DNA from: Chlamydia muridarum str. Nigg
GTDB lineage: Bacteria > Chlamydiota > Chlamydiia > Chlamydiales > Chlamydiaceae
Reading direction: 5' to 3'
Assembly: GCF_000006685.1 (NCBI RefSeq)
Contig: NC_002620.2
Coordinates: 898,588 to 962,587, forward strand
DNA: 64,000 bases
Of this stretch, positions 9,366-17,173 are shown piece by piece. The first letter of the stretch is position 1. The number at the start of each line of letters is the position of its first letter. Below the pieces are notes generated by a model. That model was not told the DNA's origin, did not search any database, and saw only the letters and a list, made by a program, of their open reading frames with translations. A program made the position numbers and the translations under genes.

Positions 9366-11437
9366 TGTCCCTCCTCTCTATCTACCCACATCATCGACAG
9401 ATTCACTGTTTCATCCTGGGCCCCAGGAATCCAATCCGGATGTTCTGTTGGAATGAAAATATTTTTTACATACTTCTTATGAACCAAGGAGTATTGTCTT
9501 GAATACAGAAAAGCATAAGGAGATTCTTCATGAATCACCTCATGGAAACGATGATATAGCTCCTGCCGTTTATTCGGATCGTACTCATAACTCAGCTGTT
9601 CTATAATACGGTCAGCTTCTTTATTACAGAATCCTACAGCATTTGCTGAGCCCTTCTCTAAAGCCCCTTCTGAGTGCCACAAGGAGCGCGGATCCTCCGG
9701 AGGAGTTCCTAAACTCCATCCAGAAAGGATGGCATCAAAATTCTTCTCTTCAAGAGCTTGTGAATAATCCGCCATATCTAGCCCAAGTAAACAACATTCG
9801 ATGCCGATTTCTTTGCATACCGTGGCCACATATTCAGCAATAGTTCTTGCTGTCACACTTTTTACATAGTAGCACAGTCGGAATCGGAAGGGCACTACTA
9901 CCCCATCTATCACTTTCTCTCGAATTCCATCTCCATCAGCATCAACCCAGCCTTCTTCTTCCAATTTACGAGACGCCTCTTCTGGAGAGTACTGCCAGCC
10001 TTCTACACTTCTATTATACGATGGAGAACAAAGAGAAAAGGGCCCAGTTATTGAGGATCCTCGTCCATCTAAGCACTGCTCAATGATACGATCCCGATCA
10101 ATTAGCATATTCATCGCCTGTCGAACTGCTCGATCTTTAAAGAAAAGAGAAAGACAATTCCATCCAATATAAGAATAGGACCGATCCGAAGAATTTTTTT
10201 CTATGATAGCCCCTCCTTTAGCTGCCTGTTCTTTATAGGCTGCAGTCTTCATAAAGCTAGCAAGGTTGTCCACTTGATTAGGAGGGAAATAAGCAATATC
10301 CACTTTACCCGCTTTGAAATCTTGGAAGAGTGAGTCTGTGCTGTCTTTCATATAGACATACCGCTTCTCTACAAGAGCAGCAAAAGGATTATAATAATTA
10401 GGATTTCTCACCAAAGCGATCTTCTCATCATCCATCCCTGCAAATCGGAAAGCTCCACAGCTGACTATATAGTTATAAGCCCAGTGCGAAGAAAAATTTT
10501 GAGCCCATACGGAATCTTTCCGATAGGTATCCGGATCAGAATCATCGTGAACAATTTTTTCCCCATTCGCGAAATACTTGTATACAAAGCATGGAAGAGG
10601 TTGAAGAGCCAATGTATTGATAAAGGCCGAATACAATACTTTCTTTTCCTCTTCCCCCTGTTCGTTGTTCACAGTATGAGCTCGCCAACGCACAACTAAT
10701 TTCAAATCATTTTCTACACGAACAGAAACCACATCTTCAAAATATGATCTCATGGCCACAGCACGCATTTCTGCTACATAAGGATTCATGACTACGTCAT
10801 AGTAAAACTTCACATCATGAGCAGTTACTGGGTGGGGTCTTAAAAAAGACTCTGCCAAAGTCACATTTTTAGGGAAGAGCGTTGGATCGATTGGTTCCCA
10901 AAACATATTTGGCCGTAGATAAATGTGGAATTCTTTATCCCCTGATCCGTCCTGTGCATAATGTTCTTCTATCTTTACAGCAAGACTAGGAGCAAACTCT
11001 TCATACTTACCAATATGTTCCGTGGCCAAAGAAGGAACACATAACTCATAAAATCGCACGATATTGACAAAGCCATTAAACGGGCTCAAATTGTCAGGTC
11101 GTCCCACTTGAGCTGTACGAAGGACTCCTTTCGGAACAAACCCTTCTTTTAATAACGAAGGAACTACTTTTTCAACGTAAGGGTCCTCACATAATAAATT
11201 GGGTAAAGAAGGATCCCCGCAATCTGCGTACACACATGGCTCAGGAGAAGCCTGAGAATTCATGGTTTGCACAAAATTGCTTTGCTGATTCGAAATCCTA
11301 ACTAGCTCAAGAACATCTTCGTGCAACGCCTTCAGCTCTCTTTTAATCGCTTTAATATCTTTTTCAAGTAAATCTGAGGACCAATACAGTAGGAATAAGG
11401 ATAGAACCAATATCGTTCGTATAATTTTATCTATCAT
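9347..11437 (-). CDS. oppA: Oligopeptide-binding protein OppA, membrane-anchored form
   Basis: 696 residues, longer than the usual 530-560. This is the extracytoplasmic peptide receptor (SBP_bac_5 family). The N-terminus is a short hydrophobic helix (about residues 6-21, IIRTILVLSLFLLYW) without a lipobox cysteine. It is followed by a short coiled coil (EKDIKAIKRELKALHEDVLE), so the protein may stay anchored by an uncleaved helix. The body has family signatures such as DNLSPFNGF, VTAHDVKFYYDVV and FKDRAVRQAMNMLIDRDRI. The start has a strong AGGAG site within GAGGAGACAATGC. First gene of oppA-oppB-oppC; the leader contains a possible switch. Confidence 0.95.
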   Translation of the reverse strand: MIDKIIRTILVLSLFLLYWSSDLLEKDIKAIKRELKALHEDVLELVRISNQQSNFVQTMNSQASPEPCVYADCGDPSLPNLLCEDPYVEKVVPSLLKEGFVPKGVLRTAQVGRPDNLSPFNGFVNIVRFYELCVPSLATEHIGKYEEFAPSLAVKIEEHYAQDGSGDKEFHIYLRPNMFWEPIDPTLFPKNVTLAESFLRPHPVTAHDVKFYYDVVMNPYVAEMRAVAMRSYFEDVVSVRVENDLKLVVRWRAHTVNNEQGEEEKKVLYSAFINTLALQPLPCFVYKYFANGEKIVHDDSDPDTYRKDSVWAQNFSSHWAYNYIVSCGAFRFAGMDDEKIALVRNPNYYNPFAALVEKRYVYMKDSTDSLFQDFKAGKVDIAYFPPNQVDNLASFMKTAAYKEQAAKGGAIIEKNSSDRSYSYIGWNCLSLFFKDRAVRQAMNMLIDRDRIIEQCLDGRGSSITGPFSLCSPSYNRSVEGWQYSPEEASRKLEEEGWVDADGDGIREKVIDGVVVPFRFRLCYYVKSVTARTIAEYVATVCKEIGIECCLLGLDMADYSQALEEKNFDAILSGWSLGTPPEDPRSLWHSEGALEKGSANAVGFCNKEADRIIEQLSYEYDPNKRQELYHRFHEVIHEESPYAFLYSRQYSLVHKKYVKNIFIPTEHPDWIPGAQDETVNLSMMWVDREEGQCSAIS

Positions 11438-11440
11438 GCA

Positions 11441-11496
11441 TTGTCTCCTCTATTCGTTGAAAACGCACCCAAAAGCCAAGAGACAAACCTTGTCTC
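11441..11496 (-). promoter_or_regulatory. oppA leader with mutually exclusive GAGACAA/TTGTCTC pairings
   Basis: On the minus strand the leader reads GAGACAA (11496-11490), GGT, TTGTCTC (11486-11480), then about 30 bases, then AGGAGACAA (11449-11441), which contains the oppA Shine-Dalgarno. TTGTCTC can pair with the upstream copy as a tight 7-bp hairpin. Alternatively TTGTCTCTT can pair with AGGAGACAA (9 bp including one G-U) and hide the ribosome-binding site. This is seen in the sequence; regulation is inferred. Confidence 0.45.
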
Positions 11497-11641
11497 GAAT
11501 ACTTTTATCAATTCGAATTTTGAATTCTAGTACCTGGAGAATTATAGCAAAAGAAAAGCTTTTTCCTCTCATGAACAAGATTCTTCAATTACGAGGAAAG
11601 CGATATTAAAAAATATATTGATGCGCTGTATGGATAAAGAG

Positions 11642-11685
11642 ATTTTTTAAAAAGAAAAAGGAGAGTCGAAAAATCAACTCTCCTT
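11642..11685 (-). terminator. Rho-independent terminator of the 47-residue peptide gene
   Basis: The minus-strand RNA forms AAGGAGAGT / ACTCTCCTT, a 9-bp perfect stem with a 10-base loop, followed by TTTCTTTTT. It lies about 20 bases past the stop of the small gene at 11707-11850. Confidence 0.85.
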
Positions 11686-11706
11686 CAGACAAAACGATCA
11701 AACAGA

Positions 11707-11850
11707 TTATTCGCCTTTTGTTTCTTGAGAAGTTTCTTCACCTTCGCAGCAAAAAGCAGCTACCAAAGAATCAGATTTTTCTTCTTCTTTATCACCAGCG
11801 TAAACAGAGCAAGAAGAAGCTAACAGTGCGAGTAAAAGTAATTTTTTCAT
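11707..11850 (-). CDS. 47-residue exported, acidic, Cys-containing peptide
   Basis: Translation gives 47 residues starting MKKLLLLALLASSCSVYAG. The start is well supported: AAAAGGAGAA sits 5-7 bases before the ATG and a clear terminator follows the stop. Residues 1-18 form a signal peptide with a signal peptidase I site after VYA; Cys14 with ASS before it is a weak alternative lipobox. The mature part is about 28 residues, very acidic (DKEEEKSD, EGEET), with an adjacent Cys-Cys pair at 34-35. It forms its own transcription unit between oppA and the NodB-like gene. Function unknown. The peptide is too short for most automatic gene calls. It could contribute to the cysteine-rich envelope of chlamydiae, but that is a guess. 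Confidence 0.8.
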   Translation of the reverse strand: MKKLLLLALLASSCSVYAGDKEEEKSDSLVAAFCCEGEETSQETKGE

Positions 11851-12032
11851 CGGGTTCTCCTTTTGATAGGTAGATTTCGCGAATTATCCAAGCCTCTTAT
11901 TTCTTCCCTCAACAATTGTCTTAGAGAAGTGGGCCTAAGCCATATAAGCTTGGCCAAACTTTAAGAAAATTTGAAAATATAGGCAAGGAAAAGGATGGCT
12001 TCTAGTTAGTTGCGGATTAGAAAGGATCCTGA

Positions 12033-12764
12033 TTAATGCAAAATAAGGAATCGTTTTAATTGGCGGAAAGAGAGCTGATAAAGAGATGGGATCCCTCGAC
12101 TATCTAAAGCCATATCAATACGAGGAATGCTATGCTGTGATTGCATCGAGTAAAAAAAACTCGCAGCATCCCCTAACACAAAAGAATAGCGGTAAACCTC
12201 CTGAACAAAATGTTGACTCACCAAATCACTTTTTCCAAAAGGATAAAAAAAGACTTCCACAGGAGCCTGTATAGCCTCTTCTAGTAAAATTTTAGACAAT
12301 GAAATTTCAGTATGTAAATAAGGAGGGGAGTTTTTAAGGTTTCTAATAGCAAACCCTGAAGAGGCAAATCGAATAATCGAACTTTGAGCCATATGACAAA
12401 GTTCTTTAACCGAACAAAAGGGCTGATAATAAGAAAATATTTCGTCTTGAAAAGCTAGAAAATCCGATGGCGAAATTCGCATATCAATGGGAAGATTTTC
12501 ACTTTCTAAACGGGATACGTATCTCCAAGCAACTCCAACAACCGCAGGAATCTGGAATTTCTGAAGAAAAGGAAAGACATGCTTGTAAAAATCAACAGAA
12601 GCATAATCGAATGTCAGTATGATTGCTTTCCTATTAGGGAGAGGATCTCCGGGCAGAATAAACGAATAATGCTGCTTGAGAGAGTGCAAAAAATCTAAAA
12701 ACGATCTGAGGGCATAAGGAAACTTAGAAAAAGCAACCTGTCGATAGGCTAAGACGCGGAGCAT
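12033..12764 (-). CDS. NodB-like polysaccharide deacetylase homologue, active-site residues missing
   Basis: 243 residues with the fold pattern of PgaB/NodB-type carbohydrate esterase 4: AIILTFDYAS (residues 48-57, where active enzymes have TFDDG), a strand-helix FQIPAVVGVAWRY, and EVFFYPFGKSD (near 172-182, matching the YPFG motif 3). The metal-binding H-x3-H motif of active enzymes is absent: the corresponding region reads RFASSGFAIRN. The second Asp of motif 1 is Tyr. I infer a non-catalytic or altered protein. No signal peptide. The ATG lies inside the 3' end of the upstream 53-residue ORF (16-base overlap), suggesting coupled translation in a three-gene unit. Confidence 0.75.
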   Translation of the reverse strand: MLRVLAYRQVAFSKFPYALRSFLDFLHSLKQHYSFILPGDPLPNRKAIILTFDYASVDFYKHVFPFLQKFQIPAVVGVAWRYVSRLESENLPIDMRISPSDFLAFQDEIFSYYQPFCSVKELCHMAQSSIIRFASSGFAIRNLKNSPPYLHTEISLSKILLEEAIQAPVEVFFYPFGKSDLVSQHFVQEVYRYSFVLGDAASFFYSMQSQHSIPRIDMALDSRGIPSLYQLSFRQLKRFLILH

Positions 12765-12910
12765 GGATCAACTGAAGGAATTGCAAAAGGGTCCTCTGGA
12801 TAAATGACTACCTGTCCGGAAATGATCGTTAGATTACGCTCTTTTCCCTCAGGAGTAAGCTCTGCTGTTTCCGTAGAACAGACTTCAGAAGTAGGTAAGG
12901 AGATCGGCAT
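12749..12910 (-). CDS. Small 53-residue ORF between two conserved genes
   Basis: This minus-strand ORF encodes 53 residues (MPISLPTSEVCSTETAELTP at the start, ending PSVDPCSAS). It begins 15 bases after the stop of the 12926-13576 gene and overlaps the start of the NodB-like gene by 16 bases; without it there would be a 160-base gap in an otherwise tight operon. A weak GGGA site lies about 10 bases before the ATG. No membrane segment or known motif; two cysteines. The position and overlap support a real gene, but amino-acid composition alone does not prove it. Confidence 0.6.
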   Translation of the reverse strand: MPISLPTSEVCSTETAELTPEGKERNLTIISGQVVIYPEDPFAIPSVDPCSAS

Positions 12911-12925
12911 AACACAAAATCCCAA

Positions 12926-13576
12926 TTAAAAATGGCTCTTAGGATGATTGTAACGTTTAGATATGGTCCAAGCACCATCTTTACAAAATTGTTCGTAATC
13001 TTCAAACCCAGGCAAAGCCTTTAATTCCCCTAACTCTAAAGAAAAATCCTGATTCAGAGACTCTTTAATCTCAATCATGCGAAGCAGCGTTAAAAAACGT
13101 AACATAGGGTAATCTAAAGAAGAAACGGATGTAAGAAGTTCTCTCGACTTATCCAATACTTCTTGGTACTGCTGGGTAACATGCGCATCAGCTATTTCTT
13201 TTAAAAGAATCTGCTGCGGAGAGGGAAGCTGCAAAAGAGATCCGTGATGATATGCTATTCCCGAGTAATAGGCCCCTCGTAAAGGGTCTTTGTGAATATG
13301 AAAGCAAGAAGCCAAAAAACCCGCGTAAGGAACAGCTTCCTTACCCCCTCTTCGGAAAGCCCGCTCCAGCATAGGCATGGCTGTTTCTGAAGGGAAAACA
13401 CCTCGCAAATAAGCAGCTTCCGCGGTTCTAGAAAGTAAAATCAAGCTATTTTGGTGCTCAGAACGCCCTGTTTGTATATTTACGACAATTTTCCCCGATA
13501 GGAAAATAGCTAAAGCAATAAGGCAAAAGAGGACAACCGAGTAAGAAGAGTTTTTTTTTTGTGAAATCTCGAACAT
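12926..13576 (-). CDS. Hypothetical protein with N-terminal membrane anchor
   Basis: 216 residues. A short basic N-terminus (MFEISQKKNSSYS) precedes one membrane helix (about 14-32, VVLFCLIALAIFLSGKIVV). The remainder is helical with leucine/alanine spacing reminiscent of TPR or Sel1-like repeats (AMPMLERAFRRGGKEAVPYA, YSGIAYHHGS), probably facing the periplasm. Codons 6-9 contain an uninterrupted A10 tract where slippage would shift the frame almost at the start. First gene of a probable unit with the 53-residue ORF and the NodB-like gene. No named family recognised (position of C. trachomatis CT482). Confidence 0.78.
   Translation of the reverse strand: MFEISQKKNSSYSVVLFCLIALAIFLSGKIVVNIQTGRSEHQNSLILLSRTAEAAYLRGVFPSETAMPMLERAFRRGGKEAVPYAGFLASCFHIHKDPLRGAYYSGIAYHHGSLLQLPSPQQILLKEIADAHVTQQYQEVLDKSRELLTSVSSLDYPMLRFLTLLRMIEIKESLNQDFSLELGELKALPGFEDYEQFCKDGAWTISKRYNHPKSHF
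13551..13560 (-). repeat. A10 homopolymer inside codons 6-9
   Basis: Ten consecutive A on the coding strand (T10 on the plus strand), read CAA AAA AAA AAC. Long A runs in bacterial coding DNA are slip-prone in replication and transcription, so this is a candidate on/off or expression-noise site. In this sequence the frame is open. Confidence 0.9.
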
Positions 13577-13957
13577 AGTCTTTATGCACCTATGATAAAA
13601 AGCAAACAGTCCTTCACTAGTTCCAACGCATCAGAAACCCCTGAGACACTAGTATAAGACCGTCCCTATAGGTTGCTTATCTCTTCGATAAATATCTTGA
13701 CTTGGTTCTTTTGCACAAGAAGAACTTTAAATAAGAACAGTGTACAATGGTTATTATTTTGGATGTAGGCATTTTTGAAAAAGAGACTCACAATTGATTA
13801 GATCCATCTCCGCTTCTTTTTTGTTAAAACAAAAATTCATTAATGCTGTTTAAAAATATTCCTTATAAGAAAAAGAGTCTAATATTCCATAAAAAAAAAT
13901 ACCGAGGTAAAATGGCCCCTGTTCTTCTTTACCTACAAGAGACCCTTTGAGGATTTT
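13577..13957. other. Divergent intergenic region (381 bases)
   Basis: No credible ORF or structured RNA seen. It must carry promoters for the minus-strand unit starting at 13576 and the plus-strand gene at 13958. A TTGACT lies near 13697 and a TACAAT at 13743-13748, but they are not spaced as a promoter pair. A TAAAAT at 13908-13913 before the plus gene lacks a good -35. The region is AT-rich with an A9 run near 13891-13899. Confidence 0.5.
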
Positions 13958-14314
13958 ATGTCTGTTATCCCACAGAGTCCTTTTTCACCGCCCACAAACT
14001 TTTATGGAAGGCTTACTGTCTCTTGGCGAGCCTCTTTGTCGCCTCGTGCCCGTTATGAGGCAGGGAGCCTCATTGCTATCACTGGATTTATTTTGACCTT
14101 AATTGGAGTCGCTTGCGTTCATGCTACGCTCTTGCAATCCATGGCTACCCCCCTCTTACGTTCCCTATGTGAATCCCTCTCTATCGCCCCCTTGTCAGCA
14201 GCTATTTTTTCCGTAATTATGGGACTAGCTCTTCTCTTTGGAGGCATCTTCCTACTCCCTGTACAACAAGAACTCCCTAAATCTTCCCTTCGTTATTTAG
14301 CTACTACTCCATAA
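13958..14314 (+). CDS. Small two-helix membrane protein, candidate inclusion membrane (Inc) protein
   Basis: 118 residues with two long hydrophobic segments: about 38-60 (AGSLIAITGFILTLIGVACV) and about 82-108 (LSAAIFSVIMGLALLFGGIFLL), joined by some 22 residues. The tails are short and hydrophilic and there is no signal peptide. Closely spaced bilobed hydrophobic regions are the hallmark of chlamydial Inc proteins, which are type III-secreted into the vacuole membrane; here the lobes are somewhat further apart than ideal, so the Inc call is inference. It is transcribed alone, opposite to its neighbours, and its last 22 bases overlap the 3' end of the TPR gene. Confidence 0.75.
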   Translation: MSVIPQSPFSPPTNFYGRLTVSWRASLSPRARYEAGSLIAITGFILTLIGVACVHATLLQSMATPLLRSLCESLSIAPLSAAIFSVIMGLALLFGGIFLLPVQQELPKSSLRYLATTP

Positions 14315-15291
14315 AATTTGATGAGCTTTTTAGACTTTTTCAGATCGACTTTTCTTAGCTGTTCGTAGACTTGTAATCCTTTTGCATTCATTCCCTGCTG
14401 GAAATAGAGAATCCCTAATTTCATCATTGTGTTTGCCTCGTTAGGCTTTAATTTCAACACAATCTCATATTCGTGAATCTCTTCCATAGGCATTTGTAAA
14501 TCATGATAACTATATGCCAATTGTGTATGCACCCAAACATTCCCTGGAGCATATTCATTAAGAATTTTGAATTCTTCTGTAGCCCTACGAGCCGTTGCAA
14601 AGAACTTTTCTTGAATTTCCTCTCCGTAACGGCCTGGAGGCACCCAATATTTCGTATCGAATTCAGGATATTTCCTGGGATCTGCATACAGCCCCGACAA
14701 AGATACATAAGCATCCGCCAAAGAAACATGCGCTCCTAAATCTGTGGGGATTGCCTGGACAACAAGGAGATATAAATCAATAGCTTTCTGCAAAAGAATC
14801 TCCCTAAAAGAAAAATAATCCTTCCAAAAACAAAAACAGCTAAATTTCTTAACGGAATCATAAGGAGGGATGATTTTCAACAGATTACAAAAAACAAAAT
14901 ATTCTTGATGTTGCATAACTAGCGATAGCTGTGTGACTGCAGCCGCTATTTCGGGTTGTTCTTCCACTATGCTTTTCTTTTTAAAAATGGCTTGCGCTTT
15001 GTAAATGAATTCCGCGAGGAGTTTATCAAAGAATTCTGTTTTCTTAGACAGGATATAAAGACGAATTACTAAGCAAATAAACACAGTAAGAACAAAACAA
15101 GCAAGACAGAAAGCTGGTAACAAGGTCTTACCTGAGAACAGAAAAAAGTAGAGAAAGATACCCAGCTCGGCAACCATCAGAACTGTTCCCAAAGCCACTA
15201 ATAGAGTTTGCTTCAGCAGATAACGCAGCAAAATCCAATGCGTCTTCTTACATAAAGTCTCCAATATGGACTGAGCATTTCGTGATTTCAT
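14293..15291 (-). CDS. Membrane-anchored TPR-repeat protein
   Basis: 332 residues. Two adjacent membrane helices near 30-75 (LLVALGTVLMVAELGIFLYF and LLPAFCLACFVLTVFICLVI) are followed by a helical domain. The C-terminal third has clear TPR features: VWVHTQLAYSYHDLQMPMEE followed by KPNEANTMMKLGILYFQQG. This implies a scaffold for protein-protein contacts at the membrane. The bilobed hydrophobic hairpin near the N-terminus also resembles Inc proteins, so export into the inclusion membrane is possible. It stands 144 bases downstream of hemH with no clear terminator between them. Confidence 0.82.
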   Translation of the reverse strand: MKSRNAQSILETLCKKTHWILLRYLLKQTLLVALGTVLMVAELGIFLYFFLFSGKTLLPAFCLACFVLTVFICLVIRLYILSKKTEFFDKLLAEFIYKAQAIFKKKSIVEEQPEIAAAVTQLSLVMQHQEYFVFCNLLKIIPPYDSVKKFSCFCFWKDYFSFREILLQKAIDLYLLVVQAIPTDLGAHVSLADAYVSLSGLYADPRKYPEFDTKYWVPPGRYGEEIQEKFFATARRATEEFKILNEYAPGNVWVHTQLAYSYHDLQMPMEEIHEYEIVLKLKPNEANTMMKLGILYFQQGMNAKGLQVYEQLRKVDLKKSKKLIKFYGVVAK

Positions 15292-15435
15292 AGAAATCCC
15301 GCATTCCTATTTTGCCGAACGTCCCCCAAACTAGCCTTCTCTCCCCTATAAAGAAAGCCCTGCGAAGAAAAAATTCTTTAAGACTGTATTCCTAGAGACA
15401 ATACCCAACAGGCATTTTCTTGAGAAGTTCAAAAG

Positions 15436-16389
15436 CTATCGTCGCTTAGGCATCAAAAGTGGCTCTAAAATAGTCTCATGTGGAGAACTTTTCACTATAG
15501 ATGCTAGGGCTGATACCCATCGATCAGAGGTATTAATAGCTGGCACACGTACTACACGATACCCCCGTTGTAATAACATCGGGACATAAAGATGATCTAT
15601 TTCATACAAAGTCTCAATATGATCTGAAACAAACCCAAAAGGAACCACCACAATGTAACGCTTTTTAGTACATAAAGACTGACAAATCTCCTTTGTAGAA
15701 GGGACCAACCATTCTCCAATACCAAACTTAGATTGAAAGGAAAGAACGCCTTCTGATTCTCCTATCAAAGCATTGAAAGAGTCTTGACACTGTTTAGCAT
15801 AAGGATCTCCCAAGCGAATATGTCGCATAGGGAGACCATGTACAGAAAAAAGAAAAAAGCAATCCTCTGCAACGATCCCTTGAGCGATTAAGCAATCTTG
15901 TATGTGCTCTCGCATGCATGAAATAAACTGTGGATGTACTCCAAAATGAGTAATCCAGGCCATAGGTTTTTCTGGAATCCGTTCTAAAAAAAAGCGGATT
16001 ATACTACCTGTTACAGCAAAGGTATAATGAGGAAATAAGGGAATTCCAATGATGTCGCCTGCGCTCTCTCGCAAAGCAGCAAGAGTATCCTGGTGAGTTT
16101 CTGTTAAATATCTGTGAAAGGAAATCACAGGAGCTTGTAGTTCTTGAGAAAGATTTTGGGCGAGCTTCTCTGTATCTTGAAAAATAGGAGATCTGCCTCC
16201 TAAATAAGCATATTGTTCTGCTACACGATGAGCTCTACGCTTCGCTATGTAAGAGAAGAGAGGTCTATGCAACCAAGGAGGAATCCTTCCCCCGGTAACA
16301 TCCTGATCTGTCAATAAAGCATGCAGAAAGCTGGGAATCTCTTGAGATATTCTTGGGCCACCAAAATTTGCTAGTAGATAAACTGTCAC
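15436..16389 (-). CDS. hemH: Ferrochelatase
   Basis: 317 residues, normal length. HemH inserts Fe(II) into a porphyrin in the last steps of heme synthesis. Signatures are the N-terminal VYLLANFGGPR (family NxGTP/GGP region), the catalytic histidine in FLFSVHGLPMRHI near residue 185 (family SxHGLP), and the C-terminal PFGFVSDHIETLYEID with the conserved Glu. It starts 26 bases after the stop of the binding-protein gene, so it may be co-transcribed. Confidence 0.95.
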   Translation of the reverse strand: MTVYLLANFGGPRISQEIPSFLHALLTDQDVTGGRIPPWLHRPLFSYIAKRRAHRVAEQYAYLGGRSPIFQDTEKLAQNLSQELQAPVISFHRYLTETHQDTLAALRESAGDIIGIPLFPHYTFAVTGSIIRFFLERIPEKPMAWITHFGVHPQFISCMREHIQDCLIAQGIVAEDCFFLFSVHGLPMRHIRLGDPYAKQCQDSFNALIGESEGVLSFQSKFGIGEWLVPSTKEICQSLCTKKRYIVVVPFGFVSDHIETLYEIDHLYVPMLLQRGYRVVRVPAINTSDRWVSALASIVKSSPHETILEPLLMPKRR

Positions 16390-16415
16390 TATCTTTCTTA
16401 TAGAATTTTTCTGCT

Positions 16416-17165
16416 TTAGGGAAGACGTGACTGCATTTTAATTGCTTTATATCTTCCGGATCGACGGGTTTTTGCCAACCCCGCATTAAATCCCTCTAAT
16501 AAGGAATCCGCTCCTCCTCCCCGCAATATAACTAAACGAAGTCCTTCCTCATTAAGAGGTTCTGAAGCAATGCGCAAACGGCCTTTATAAGCAGTCTCCA
16601 CTAAAGCTGTGGCTTCAATCACAGGCACTAATAAAGCATCATAACGTTGAGTAGATAAGGCTTCTAAAGCTATGGGTATATGCTGATAAGAATTAATCAC
16701 AGCACCAGGAATATTTTGTACAATAAGAGCAGAGGAATCAAATTTATACACCCCAATCAACTTCCCTTCCAAATCTTGAAGAGATTGATAAGGAGAATTT
16801 TCTGCAACAACAAGTACGGGACCGGTTAACAAAATAGGATCAGAAAACTGGTACCGCGCTAACATCTCAACTGAAGGGAAAACAGAAGTAAATGCCCCTC
16901 TAGTCTTCTTATCATCTAAATTTTCAAAAAGATGCACCCAATCTTGATTAACTAAAGAGATGTTTAGCCCCTCTTTATAATTAATCTCTGACACTAAATC
17001 GTTAACAAAGGCATTAATTCCTGATGTGTATATACCAAATTGTTGAGGGAACCAGGTGGGATCCCTCCCTACAAGAATCTCCTGTTTTTCCCTTGAACAC
17101 CCATAGCAAAATGCTACGACAACCAAGACCAAAAAACTGAATGGACGCAAATACTTAAATTTCAC
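16416..17165 (-). CDS. fliY: Amino-acid-type ABC transporter substrate-binding lipoprotein
   Basis: 249 residues if started at the GTG at 17165, which I prefer: it has GAGG at the right distance and begins directly with a signal peptide (KFKYLRPFSFLVLVVVAFCYGC). Longer ATG starts at 17207/17201 would add an Arg-rich tail across an inverted repeat. The Cys in CYGC is a probable lipidation site although the lipobox is weak. The mature protein is a type II periplasmic binding fold (SBP_bac_3: FVNDLVSEINYKEGLNISLV, DLEGKLIGVYKFDSSA). Despite the FliY-type homology there are no flagellar genes here and no permease beside it. The ligand is unknown, perhaps a polar amino acid. Confidence 0.85.
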   Translation of the reverse strand: MKFKYLRPFSFLVLVVVAFCYGCSREKQEILVGRDPTWFPQQFGIYTSGINAFVNDLVSEINYKEGLNISLVNQDWVHLFENLDDKKTRGAFTSVFPSVEMLARYQFSDPILLTGPVLVVAENSPYQSLQDLEGKLIGVYKFDSSALIVQNIPGAVINSYQHIPIALEALSTQRYDALLVPVIEATALVETAYKGRLRIASEPLNEEGLRLVILRGGGADSLLEGFNAGLAKTRRSGRYKAIKMQSRLP

Positions 17166-17173
17166 TCTAACCT

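Noticed and set aside
13681-13750. TTGACT near 13697 and TACAAT at 13743 as a promoter pair
   Set aside because: Spacing is about 40 bases, far from 16-18; no alternative partner for either element.
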